From contig NZ_JAINFL010000014.1 of the NCBI RefSeq assembly GCF_022458895.1, positions 124,001-188,000 on the forward strand: DNA of 64,000 bases. Reading direction: 5' to 3'. Made by a program: the position numbers and the translations under genes. The notes beneath the pieces were generated by a model. That model did not search any database. It worked only from the letters and a program-made list of their open reading frames with translations, and was not told where the DNA came from. Shown piece by piece: positions 8,156 through 16,969 of this stretch. This DNA comes from Roseihalotalea indica. Lineage in GTDB: Bacteria > Bacteroidota > Bacteroidia > Cytophagales > Cyclobacteriaceae. How positions within the stretch are numbered: the first letter of the stretch is position 1; every line of letters starts with the position of its first letter.

Positions 8156-9580
8156 TTACATTTTTACACCTTGCGCCCAGGCTAATATTTCAGGATATAA
8201 ATCGGCTATAGTTTTATCATCAGGTTTTTGTTCATACAAAGCGGCTAGTTGCTCATTGAATTGAGAGAATTTCGTATAGTGCCGTCGGTCAATCATGAGT
8301 TTTTCTCGCTCATTGATAATAAACTTTGCGGCTTCTTCGTCATAGGTATCCTGAACGTACAGGCAAAAAACCGCGTGAGTCATATATTCATTGAAAACCG
8401 AAAGAGGATTATCGTAAAGATCAGTATCACCTCCGGTCTTAGTCCATATGGCTCGATCATCAAATATCTTTTCTATCTCTTCCCGATACTGGTAGCTGAC
8501 CGGGTTTACGTAATTATGGTCAATTTCGGTAAAAACAACACCGGATTGCAGACCTTGCTTTTGTGGCTCGGGCAGCGCTTTGTTTTCATCAACGCTTTCC
8601 GGACCTGACGTGAACATCAGAGCTTCTCTAAACCATGCATCTCGATTACCCATAAAAGCAAAGTTTTGTGTACTATGGCTGGCTCCGATCAGCGGTGAGA
8701 ATACCACTTTATACGCATTCATCTTTTGAGGAGATTCCTGTTCAAGCCACATCCACATTTCTTTTACGGGCATCAGTTCTTGTTGGCGCACAATAAGTTG
8801 CTCATAATAGGGAAGGTGATTCTGGTAGAATGTTTTGAAGTCTGAGGTTTTTGCAAAGTCTTCTACCTGAGACTGAATTTCTTTAAACAGTCCTCCGAAT
8901 TGATTGAAATTACCCGATACGTGATAATAGGGGCCATTATACTTTAATGAATCTCCTTCAAATTGAAAGCACACACTATTTTCCCGGAAACTGTAGTACT
9001 GCTGAAAATAGACAGAGTCCGGGACTTGAAGATCATTGAAAATAGGATGATCCAGGTACGGAGCGAAATGATCCATCACATTCTGATAGTATGCGCCTTC
9101 TTTACGAAGGTTAGACGCCTGTTGCCCGCTAGGGCTTAAAGTCCAGATGATGTTTGCTAATTCATAAACCTCGGGGATGACAAACTGAACATTGCCTTCC
9201 GACTTTTCTATATAAGTATCTGAATACTCAGCGGTATGTTGATTGAAGCGAATTATACATACTGTGGTATCCTGGGGGGAAATGACCGAAATGGTATGAT
9301 GCTGCCGGTAAGGAGTACTGGTGTACTCAAATTCCAGCGTATCTTCCTGTGTGGAAAGCCACATCAGTCCACCTTCATAACCATCGGTGCCCGGCGCGAT
9401 GGTATCACGCTCTCCAATGGCGAACTTCATCTGCCAGGTTTTTCCGCTAACCGCAAACGAATCAGCCTCGGTTTTAATAAATTCAGGATAGGCGGCTTCA
9501 GATGTGTTATCCTCAGGATGATTGATGCAAGCCGACAATAAACCTGAAGCAACCACGAAAAGTGAAAGTGGTAGTTTCAT
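8156..9580 (-). CDS. DUF4932-like lipoprotein
   Basis: A 474-residue predicted lipoprotein with signal MKLPLSLFVVASG and lipobox LLSAC. The body is rich in aromatic and acidic residues. The segment VVFTEIDHNYVNPVSY near residue 350 resembles the conserved E-x-x-H-x-Y-V-N-P block of DUF4932 proteins, which looks like a degenerate metallopeptidase-type active site (ExxH rather than HExxH); assignment is moderate. No enzymatic function is known to me. It is 46 bp downstream of the 2-oxoacid oxidoreductase operon in the same direction, so read-through is possible, but a functional link is unlikely. Confidence 0.6.
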   Translation of the reverse strand: MKLPLSLFVVASGLLSACINHPEDNTSEAAYPEFIKTEADSFAVSGKTWQMKFAIGERDTIAPGTDGYEGGLMWLSTQEDTLEFEYTSTPYRQHHTISVISPQDTTVCIIRFNQHTAEYSDTYIEKSEGNVQFVIPEVYELANIIWTLSPSGQQASNLRKEGAYYQNVMDHFAPYLDHPIFNDLQVPDSVYFQQYYSFRENSVCFQFEGDSLKYNGPYYHVSGNFNQFGGLFKEIQSQVEDFAKTSDFKTFYQNHLPYYEQLIVRQQELMPVKEMWMWLEQESPQKMNAYKVVFSPLIGASHSTQNFAFMGNRDAWFREALMFTSGPESVDENKALPEPQKQGLQSGVVFTEIDHNYVNPVSYQYREEIEKIFDDRAIWTKTGGDTDLYDNPLSVFNEYMTHAVFCLYVQDTYDEEAAKFIINEREKLMIDRRHYTKFSQFNEQLAALYEQKPDDKTIADLYPEILAWAQGVKM

Positions 9581-9626
9581 TTTTTGCTTCTTTAGCGTAT
9601 CTCACATAGACAAGTCGGTCAATATT

Positions 9627-10679
9627 TTACCGAAACGATTGATTAATCTTATCCAATGCTTCAGCCTTGGGAATCAACACATCTTCCCGCAACGTATTCA
9701 GTGGGGTATCCACCGTATCCAGCATGCGATGCAGAGGTTGGCTTTCGGGATCGATATAGAGTAATCCAGTGAGGATCTCACCTTTGTTTTTGGCTTTCTG
9801 TACCCTTTCCATCGCTGAGTCACGATTGGTAGGGTCCCAGTGGGGGCTGAGTTTGTGCAGTTGTACCAGCGAGCCGTCGTGCATCACCACTGAGGTACTT
9901 TTTCCTTCGGCATAATCTACTGTGATCTCTTCCCGTTCGGGCACAAAATCTACGGCGGCGGTGGCCTGAATATGCTCCCGGATGTGGTCATAGGATTTGG
10001 TAGAACCCGCATTGTTGTTAAACGTCACGCAGGGTGATAGTACATCCAGCAGGGCAAAGCCGGGGTGAGACATAGCCGCTTTGATGAGCGGTACTAGTTG
10101 GGTTTTGTCTCCGGAGAAACTTCTTGCCACAAAAGTAGCCCCCAGTTCCAACGCCAGCCCGACCAGATCAATGGGTTGGAAGGGATTGTTCGATCCGGCC
10201 TTGCTGATGGAGCCAACATCGGCAGTGGCGGAGTCCTGGCCTTTGGTGAGGCCGTAGCAGCCGTTGTTCATTACAATATAGACCATGCTAAGATTCCGCC
10301 GAAGCACGTGGCAGAACTGCCCTAGGCCGATAGACGCGGTATCGCCGTCGCCGGAAACGCCCAGATAGATCAGGTCTTTGTTGGCCAGCCCGGCGCCGGT
10401 GGCGATGGAGGGCATGCGTCCGTGCACAGAGTTGAAGCCGTGCGAGTTGCCCAAAAAGTAGGTAGGTGTTTTGGACGAGCAGCCAATACCCGACAGCTTG
10501 GCTAATTTATGCGGTTCAATCGCCATTTCATAACAAGCTTGGATGATGGCTCCGCTGATGGAGTCGTGGCCGCAGCCGGCGCAGAGGGTGGAGATGGCTC
10601 CTTCGTAATCGGATTTGGCGAAGCCAATGGCGTTGCGGGACAGGCCCGGATGGCGAAAGGTAGGTCTAATGTAGCTCAT
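9627..10679 (-). CDS. 2-oxoacid:ferredoxin oxidoreductase, beta subunit
   Basis: A 350-residue cytoplasmic subunit that binds thiamine pyrophosphate and one iron-sulfur cluster. CAGCGH (Cys33, Cys36) and GIGCSSK supply cluster cysteines; SGDGDTASIGLGQF near residue 110 followed by NNGCYGLTKGQ is the TPP/Mg motif; and SPCVTFNNN carries a further conserved Cys. This is the pattern of the KorB/PorB-type beta subunit of enzymes that oxidatively decarboxylate 2-oxoglutarate or other 2-oxoacids to acyl-CoA with reduction of ferredoxin. Its start overlaps the end of the alpha-subunit gene by 14 bp, showing translational coupling. It is the last gene of the three-gene operon. Confidence 0.92.
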   Translation of the reverse strand: MSYIRPTFRHPGLSRNAIGFAKSDYEGAISTLCAGCGHDSISGAIIQACYEMAIEPHKLAKLSGIGCSSKTPTYFLGNSHGFNSVHGRMPSIATGAGLANKDLIYLGVSGDGDTASIGLGQFCHVLRRNLSMVYIVMNNGCYGLTKGQDSATADVGSISKAGSNNPFQPIDLVGLALELGATFVARSFSGDKTQLVPLIKAAMSHPGFALLDVLSPCVTFNNNAGSTKSYDHIREHIQATAAVDFVPEREEITVDYAEGKSTSVVMHDGSLVQLHKLSPHWDPTNRDSAMERVQKAKNKGEILTGLLYIDPESQPLHRMLDTVDTPLNTLREDVLIPKAEALDKINQSFR

Positions 10680-12522
10680 GGTTTTCTCCTTGGTGGTTGT
10701 TGGTCACGAATGCTGCGGGTATCGTCAGGTTAGGACGAATCTCCTGCATAATTTTATCGGCGGTGATGGGCATGCCATCGTAATTCAGTACCGAAATCAG
10801 CTTCTGGGGTGATACGCTCATCTCATTCATTAACAGGGAACGAAACTGCGCATCCCGGTTCTGCTCAATGATAAACACCTGCTCATGCTCCCGGATAAAG
10901 GTATCCATGGAGTGATGAAAGGGAAAAGCTTTTACCCGCATCGCATCCAGCATGATGCCTTCTTTTTTAAACAAGTCCAGTGCTTCTAATGCCGAATAGG
11001 TAGATGTACCAAAGAAGATTACGCCCTGCGTAGAGCAGTTGCCCGGCTGGTAGAATTCCGGCAGGGGAACGTAGTCTTTGGCGGTCTCCCATTTCTTCAG
11101 TAAGCGATCCACAATGCGTTCGTACACGGCTCCCTCTTCGGAATAGCGGGCGTACTCGTCGCGGGACGTGCCTCGGGTGAAGAATGAGCCTTTGGTGGGG
11201 TGGGTGCCGGGAATGGTGCGGTAACAGATGCCATCACCGTCCACGTCCAGGTAGCGGCCGTACTGCTCCATGCTTTCCAGGTCTTCCGCACTCAGTACCT
11301 TGCCCAGATCGTAGCGGCGGCTCTCATCCCAGGCCAGAGGAGGGGACATATGGTTGTTCATGCCCAAATCCAGGTCCGACATCATGATGACGGGCGTTTG
11401 CAGACGATCGGCCAGATCAAAAGCCATGGCACCCATGTCGAAGCATTCGGCGGGAGTGCTGGGGAATAGTAATGGGTGCTTGGTATCTCCGTGGGAGGCG
11501 TAGGCGGAAGAGAGAATATCCGATTGCTGGGTACGAGTGGGCATCCCGGTGGAAGGGCCACCTCGTTGCACGTTTACCAGCACTACGGGGATTTCGGCGA
11601 AGTAGGCCAGCCCGATAAACTCGCTCATCAGAGAGATTCCCGGCCCGCTGGTGGCGGTGAAGGCTCGGGCTCCATTCCAGGTGGCTCCAATCACCATGCC
11701 CATCGCGGCCAGTTCATCTTCGGCCTGCACAATGGCGTATTTCTTCTTCCCGGTTTCAGGATCAACCCGTAACTTTTTACAATAGGTCTCAAAGGCTTTC
11801 ACTACGGACGTAGAGGGAGTAATCGGGTACCAGCCCGCCACGGTGGCTCCGCCGAAGATCGCTCCCAAAGCCGTGGCACTGTTCCCATCAATTAAAATAT
11901 GGTCACCTACCATGTCCCGGCGTTGAACGCGGATATCCAGGGGGCAATCGTAGTGTTGCTGGGCGTAATTATAGCCCATATCCAGGGCTTCAAAGTTGGG
12001 CGGGATGAGTTTCTCTTTCTTACCGAACTGCTGACGAATAATATCCTTTAGTACCTCCATTTCCATGTCCAGTAAGGCGGCCAGCGCTCCCACGTACACA
12101 ATGTTCTTGAATAATTGCTGCTGCCGGGGGTTCTGGTAGTTTTCCATGCAGAGCCGCATCATAGGGATGCCAATGAAGTGGATATCCTCCCGAAAGAATT
12201 CGTCGTGCAGCCGTTTGGTGTTGTCGTACACAAAATAACCCCCGGGGCGTACCGAAGCAATGTCTTTTCGGTAGCTCTGGGGGTTTACTCCGACTAACAG
12301 GTCGATCCCATCCCTTCGGCCCAGGTATCCATCTTCGCTGATGCGGACTTCGTACCAGGTGGGCAATCCCTGGATGTTGGATGGAAAGATATTCTTGGGG
12401 GAAACCGGAAGACCCATCCGAAAGATGGCTTTGGCAAACATATCATTCGCACTGGCCGATCCGGTGCCGTTTACATTGGCAAACCGGATGACCAAATCAT
12501 TCACCGCGCGGATTGGATTCAT
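10666..12522 (-). CDS. 2-oxoacid:acceptor oxidoreductase, fused gamma-alpha subunit
   Basis: A 618-residue fusion. The first 190 residues form the gamma domain (FANVNGTGSASANDMFAKA, then RISEDGYLGRRDGIDLLVGV), which contacts CoA or the pyrophosphate. From about 205 follows the alpha domain (ALGAIFGGATVAGWYPITPS, then EDELAAMGMVIGATWNGARA and TATSGPGISLMSEFIGLAYF), the pyrimidine-binding fold. This is the typical architecture of two-subunit 2-oxoglutarate:ferredoxin oxidoreductases. It overlaps the upstream flavoprotein gene by 4 bp (ATGA-type junction) and the downstream beta gene by 14 bp, so the three are one operon. Substrate specificity (2-oxoglutarate versus another 2-oxoacid) is not decidable by eye. 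Confidence 0.92.
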   Translation of the reverse strand: MNPIRAVNDLVIRFANVNGTGSASANDMFAKAIFRMGLPVSPKNIFPSNIQGLPTWYEVRISEDGYLGRRDGIDLLVGVNPQSYRKDIASVRPGGYFVYDNTKRLHDEFFREDIHFIGIPMMRLCMENYQNPRQQQLFKNIVYVGALAALLDMEMEVLKDIIRQQFGKKEKLIPPNFEALDMGYNYAQQHYDCPLDIRVQRRDMVGDHILIDGNSATALGAIFGGATVAGWYPITPSTSVVKAFETYCKKLRVDPETGKKKYAIVQAEDELAAMGMVIGATWNGARAFTATSGPGISLMSEFIGLAYFAEIPVVLVNVQRGGPSTGMPTRTQQSDILSSAYASHGDTKHPLLFPSTPAECFDMGAMAFDLADRLQTPVIMMSDLDLGMNNHMSPPLAWDESRRYDLGKVLSAEDLESMEQYGRYLDVDGDGICYRTIPGTHPTKGSFFTRGTSRDEYARYSEEGAVYERIVDRLLKKWETAKDYVPLPEFYQPGNCSTQGVIFFGTSTYSALEALDLFKKEGIMLDAMRVKAFPFHHSMDTFIREHEQVFIIEQNRDAQFRSLLMNEMSVSPQKLISVLNYDGMPITADKIMQEIRPNLTIPAAFVTNNHQGENHELH

Positions 12523-14297
12523 AGAATGGGTGTAGGTTTAGTAACATTGTACAGGTATTTTTGCATGTCCCAGGCGGCGGTAGGGCAGCGCTCGGCACAA
12601 AGCCCGCAGTGCAGGCATACGTCTTCATCTTTCACCATCACTCGGGCCGTGGGCAGATGTTCGGACACATACAGGTCCTGGCTCTTGTTCTCCGCCGGAG
12701 CATTCAGCCGCTCCCGCAAATCTTCTTCTTCTCCATTCACCGTGAAGGTAATACAGGTGGTCGGGCAGATGTCTACGCAGGCGTCGCACTCAATGCAGAG
12801 GTTTTCGGTGAAGACCGTCTGCACGTCGCAGTTCAGGCAGCGTTGAGCTTCCTTAAAACCGGTAGGCGGATCAAAGCCCAGTTCTACCTCTACCTTGCGG
12901 TTGGTGAGGGTAATCGTTTTTTGCTCGTGGGGCACAGGATAGCGTAGATCGTTCACTACTGGGCTGTCATAGCTCCACTCGTGGATACCCATCTTCTGCC
13001 GGATCAGGTTGGTCATGGGCGGAAGCCGCTCGTGCACATCTTTATCGTGGCAGAACTTATCAATCGATACGGCGGCCTGATGCCCGTGGGCCACGGCGGT
13101 GATAATGTTCTCCGGACCAAAGGCTGCATCGCCCCCAAAGAATACGTTCGGTAAGGTAGACTGAAACGTGGTTTTATTCAGCACCGGAATATCCCACTTG
13201 CCAAATTCAATGCCCAGGTCGCGCTCAATCCAGGGGAAGGCGTTGTCCTGCCCGATGGCGATGATCACGTCGTCGGCCTCAATGAAGGTATCCGGCTCAC
13301 CGGTGGCAATCAGATGGCGGCGGCCCTTCTCATCGTATTCGGCCTTTACATGCTCAAACAGTACACCTTTTAGCTTTCCATCTTCTACCACAAATTCTTT
13401 AGGTGGCATATTATTAAGAATAGGAATGTCTTCGGCCTGGGCATCGGATATTTCCCAAGGCGAGGCTTTCATGGTTTCAAAGGGACTACGTACAACGACC
13501 GTTACCTGATCGCCTCCTAAGCGGCGGGAGGTGCGGCAGCAGTCCATAGCAGTGTTCCCCCCCCCTAGCACGATCACTTTCTTGCCGATCTTGTCTACGT
13601 GCTCAAAGGCCACATTAGCCAGGAAATCTATGCCAATGTGGATGTTTTTATCTCCCTCATCCCGACCGGGAATCTGAAGGTCGCGGCCTCGGGGAGCACC
13701 TGTTCCTACGAAGATAGCATCGTAGTCTTTCGTCAGCATATCCTTCATGCTGTCTACGTAATGATTGAAATGGGTATGCACGTCCATATCGATGATGTAG
13801 TTCACCTCTTCGTCCAGCACTTCTTCGGGCAGGCGGAAGGCAGGAATCTGGCTGCGCATCATACCGCCGCCCTTGTACCATTCGTCGTACAGATGTATTT
13901 CATAACCCAGCGGTGCCAGATCGCGAGCTACCGTTAGCGAAGCCGGGCCACCCCCGATGAGGGCGATCTTCTTGCCGTTTTTCTTTTCGGGTATCTGCGG
14001 CATGCGGCTGCGTACTTCGCCTTTGTTATCGGCGGCTACGCGTTTGAGGCGACAGATGGCCACGGGTTCTTCTTCCACGCGTCCCCGGCGGCAGGCCGGT
14101 TCGCAGGGACGATCGCAGGTGCGGCCCAGGATACCGGGAAACACATTAGACTCCCAGTTGACCATGTAGGCATCGGTGTACCGCTGGGCAGCGATCAGCC
14201 GGATGTACTCGGGAACGGGGGTGTGAGCCGGACAGGCGTACTGGCAGTCTACGACTTTATGAAAGTATTCGGGGTTGTTGATATTAGTAGGTTCCAA
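12519..14297 (-). CDS. GltD-like FAD oxidoreductase with C-terminal 2x[4Fe-4S] ferredoxin domain
   Basis: A 592-residue protein in the glutamate-synthase small-subunit family. The N-terminal Fe-S domain carries DCQYACPAHTPVPEYI and GRTCDRPCEPACRRG. An FAD-binding GGGPASLTVARDLAPLG is near residue 116, an NAD(P)-binding VLGGGNTAMDCCRTSRRLGG near 245, and C-terminal clusters are CIECDACVDICP (near 499) and CLHCGLCAERCP (near 562). It probably shuttles electrons between the ferredoxin-type oxidoreductase and NAD(P)H, an inference from the 4-bp overlap with the alpha-subunit gene. The start appears to be TTG at 14297: the frame closes at a TAG about 25 bp upstream with no ATG between. First gene of the operon. 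Confidence 0.88.
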   Translation of the reverse strand: MEPTNINNPEYFHKVVDCQYACPAHTPVPEYIRLIAAQRYTDAYMVNWESNVFPGILGRTCDRPCEPACRRGRVEEEPVAICRLKRVAADNKGEVRSRMPQIPEKKNGKKIALIGGGPASLTVARDLAPLGYEIHLYDEWYKGGGMMRSQIPAFRLPEEVLDEEVNYIIDMDVHTHFNHYVDSMKDMLTKDYDAIFVGTGAPRGRDLQIPGRDEGDKNIHIGIDFLANVAFEHVDKIGKKVIVLGGGNTAMDCCRTSRRLGGDQVTVVVRSPFETMKASPWEISDAQAEDIPILNNMPPKEFVVEDGKLKGVLFEHVKAEYDEKGRRHLIATGEPDTFIEADDVIIAIGQDNAFPWIERDLGIEFGKWDIPVLNKTTFQSTLPNVFFGGDAAFGPENIITAVAHGHQAAVSIDKFCHDKDVHERLPPMTNLIRQKMGIHEWSYDSPVVNDLRYPVPHEQKTITLTNRKVEVELGFDPPTGFKEAQRCLNCDVQTVFTENLCIECDACVDICPTTCITFTVNGEEEDLRERLNAPAENKSQDLYVSEHLPTARVMVKDEDVCLHCGLCAERCPTAAWDMQKYLYNVTKPTPIL

Positions 14298-14971
14298 AGC
14301 ATTGCAGGTTGTTTGTGAATACTATTCTCGTAATCAAAATAGAAAATATATGCAAACTTTGCGAATTCTTTAACAAAGGATGCAACAAAAATCAATATCT
14401 TATCCATATACGCTGCTAAGGCAGTAGTGAATCCCAATCTCGCGACTGTGAAATTGGCTTACTGAAACCGTTTGAAAGGAAATTCTAAGGTAGCTTCATT
14501 TATTTGGTACTTTTTTATTTTTTATATAGACTATTTTAATAGAGTTGTGGTGTGACCTACAGTGAAAAATAAACTGTCCGGATGGATTGAGTCTGGTACT
14601 GCGACCATTCGGATAGGAGAGCGCTGCTTTAATCTTGAAGGGTTGTATAGAGGTTGTTTTCAGCAATGAGGATTATTGTGGTGAATGCATCATCGGCATC
14701 AATGCTTTGCCCCCTGCGGAGGTTAGTATTGCGGTGAGAAAAGATTGGGTATTGCAGTGCACGTTGCCAAAATGACACTCACTACCCTGAATCTGCGTCA
14801 ACCCAGATAATTATGTAAATCATTCTGGTTAAAGTGTAACGTGCGAACCGGTTGCTTCGCGTACCTTTGATTAGGTTAACTGATAAAAGAAATCAGTCGG
14901 CCCCTACGCCTAAGCAGCCCGACCTAGGTGGTTGCTGCCAGTCGTAGAAACAATCAATAAAGAACACAACT
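14298..14971. other. Divergent intergenic region, no gene seen
   Basis: 674 bp between the divergently transcribed flavoprotein operon and the His-rich outer-membrane protein. No reading frame with coding character is seen. The last 130 bp before 14972 contain several G/C-rich complementary segments (GTCGG with CCGAC, GCAGC with GCTGC) that could fold as a 5-prime leader. I could not match this to a known riboswitch class. Confidence 0.4.
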
Positions 14972-16354
14972 ATGAAAACAATTATCTTTCAACTTTGGCT
15001 TGGTCTGCTCTTTCTGGCAGCCAGTGCTATGGCTCAAACCGAGGAGCATCATCCACATCATAACCATGCTGACCAGGAAAAACAGCATTCCATGTCGACC
15101 GATACCGTAAGTCATGAAAATCATGCCGGTGGGGTTCCTATGTCTCATGCCTTTTCTCAGAACCTTCCCATGAATCGCAACGGCTCGGGCACCGGCTGGC
15201 TGCCCGATGCCACTCCCATGTACGGGTACATGCACCATACAAATCGCTGGATGTACATGGTTCACGGAAACCTGTTTTTGCGGTATAATTACCAGGACAT
15301 CGGCCGTAAGGGGGCTCGGGGAAATGATAAATTCGATGCTCCTAACTGGGTAATGGGAATGGGACAAACCCGAGTGGGTCATCGTGGCCTCTTTCGCTTT
15401 AGTGCCATGCTTTCTCTCGATCCGCTTACTGTAGGCGGCGAAGGATATCCTTTATTGTACCAATCCGGAGAGACGTGGGAAGGAGAGCCGCTGGTCGACC
15501 GTCAGCACCCGCACGATCTGTTTTCCGAGCTTTCGGTAGGCTATACCCATATGTTTTCTAAAGATGTGGATGCCTTTGCGTACCTGGGCTATCCGGGCGA
15601 ACCGGCTTTCGGTCCGGTAGCGTTTATGCACCGGGTATCCAGCCTGTATAATCCGGATGCGCCTATCGGTCATCATTGGCAGGATGCTACCCATATTACC
15701 TTTGGCGTAGGAACCCTGGGGCTGCGGTACAAACAACTGAAGCTGGAAGGCTCGGTCTTCACGGGGCGAGAGCCCAATGAAGAACGCTACGGCTTTGATC
15801 GTCCCCGCTTCGATTCCTGGTCGGCCCGTTTGTCCTATAATCCAGCTCCGGCCTGGGCCTTTCAGGTATCCAAAGCCTGGGTGAAGGATGTACACGCCCT
15901 GGGACCCCGGGAAGACATGAACAAGACCTCTGCTTCGGCGATTCATGCGCTGCGTTTAGGGACGGATACGTATCTGAACTCTACCGCCGTCTGGGGGTAT
16001 AATCAGGCCCAGGGACACCATGATCCTCAGAGTTCCTTCCTGCTGGAAAGTGCGCTGACCGCAAAATCTACTACTGTATACGGAAAGTACGAATGGGTGG
16101 AGAAGTCTACCGAGGATTTGGTGCTCAATGAAGAAATCTACGGCCATGACGCTATTTTTGCCGTGAATGCGGTGACGCTGGGAGTACAGCAAAGTCTGGC
16201 CGAGGTGCTGAAAACGAATGTAGCACTGGGAGTGCAGGGTACCTGGTACCGAAGCCCTGACGAACTGGAGGAACTCTACGGAAACAATCCTCTGGCGTTT
16301 GAGGTGTACCTGAGGGTGTATCCTGGTCTGATGAATGCCGGGGCTTCGAGATAA
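14972..16354 (+). CDS. His-rich outer-membrane beta-barrel protein, copper-locus type
   Basis: A 460-residue exported protein with signal peptide MKTIIFQLWLGLLFLAASAMA. The mature N-terminus is His-rich (EEHHPHHNHADQEKQH, then more His and Met around residues 30-65), a typical metal-binding tail. The rest alternates aromatic and polar residues as in outer-membrane barrels and contains the blocks HPHDLFSELSVGYTH, YPGEPAFGPVAFMHR, HHWQDATHITFGV and TGREPNEERYGFDRPRFDS. I recall this block set from an uncharacterised family often found beside copper-resistance genes; that is recollection, not checked. No copper gene is adjacent here, and the gene is monocistronic. Metal handling is inference. 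Confidence 0.7.
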   Translation: MKTIIFQLWLGLLFLAASAMAQTEEHHPHHNHADQEKQHSMSTDTVSHENHAGGVPMSHAFSQNLPMNRNGSGTGWLPDATPMYGYMHHTNRWMYMVHGNLFLRYNYQDIGRKGARGNDKFDAPNWVMGMGQTRVGHRGLFRFSAMLSLDPLTVGGEGYPLLYQSGETWEGEPLVDRQHPHDLFSELSVGYTHMFSKDVDAFAYLGYPGEPAFGPVAFMHRVSSLYNPDAPIGHHWQDATHITFGVGTLGLRYKQLKLEGSVFTGREPNEERYGFDRPRFDSWSARLSYNPAPAWAFQVSKAWVKDVHALGPREDMNKTSASAIHALRLGTDTYLNSTAVWGYNQAQGHHDPQSSFLLESALTAKSTTVYGKYEWVEKSTEDLVLNEEIYGHDAIFAVNAVTLGVQQSLAEVLKTNVALGVQGTWYRSPDELEELYGNNPLAFEVYLRVYPGLMNAGASR

Positions 16355-16969
16355 GTGACTTTTATGAGTGTATACTGAGTAAGTAGTGCTTATAAGCGGG
16401 AATTGAGAAGTGCTAAGCGGCTGGCAATCGTTTCAGTGGCTTTTATACGGTTGCCAGTTACTAAGTAATGAGTTATGAGCCTTTGTATTGACTGTTTTGT
16501 TATTGGTAATGAGTTTCGAGGCTCGAAAATGACTGTTAAGTTAATTGGGAGTAAGATTCATGCATGTTTTTCGATGGCTAGTTATCTGGGTGTACTATCT
16601 GAGCCTTTTAATCGATTGCTAGCCAGTTGGAAGTATGGTTTGAGTAAGTTTAATGACCGCCAAGTTACTTGGAAGTAATGTTTGAGTAAGAATAAAGCTT
16701 ATCCTCTAATTTTTAAAGCAGTTGATGGGCTTACCTAAAATGATAAAAAGAAGAATTTTGCTGCGGATGGTGAATATAGGTAGATGATGACTGTCTGTAG
16801 CAAGCGAAAAGTGCCTGGCAAATGCAGATACACGGAAGTACTAATCTGCCTGGAAAGCCTGAAAAAATACGGTGGGTTGGCATCAAAGCTGCTCGAATTT
16901 ACTAAGACGACGAGTCATTTATTCGCTAAAACAGTATTAACCATAAGATCAATTATTCAATTACGTATT
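16355..16969. other. Gene-poor region with degenerate repeats
   Basis: 615 bp between the His-rich protein and the PKD lipoprotein. A 67-codon frame (16475-16678) has no family resemblance and is not called. There are low-quality direct repeats (one pair listed separately) and a small hairpin TTTCGA-GGC-TCGAAA (16514-16528). The region looks like decayed or repetitive intergenic DNA. Confidence 0.45.
16626..16690 (+). repeat. Imperfect 23-bp direct repeat pair
   Basis: GTTGGAAGTATGGTTTGAGTAAG (16626-16648 in part) and a near copy at 16668-16690 differ at only three positions and are spaced 42 bp start to start. They are non-coding. They may be remnants of a tandem array; no array of more than two clear units is visible. 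Confidence 0.55.

Noticed and set aside
14840..14950. Possible cobalamin or other riboswitch in the leader of the His-rich outer-membrane protein
   Set aside because: Short complementary segments exist, but the conserved B12-box and core motifs could not be matched; left as an unclassified leader.
16475..16678. A 67-codon plus-strand frame in the gene-poor region
   Set aside because: No recognisable domain, unusual composition, and it overlaps degenerate direct repeats.
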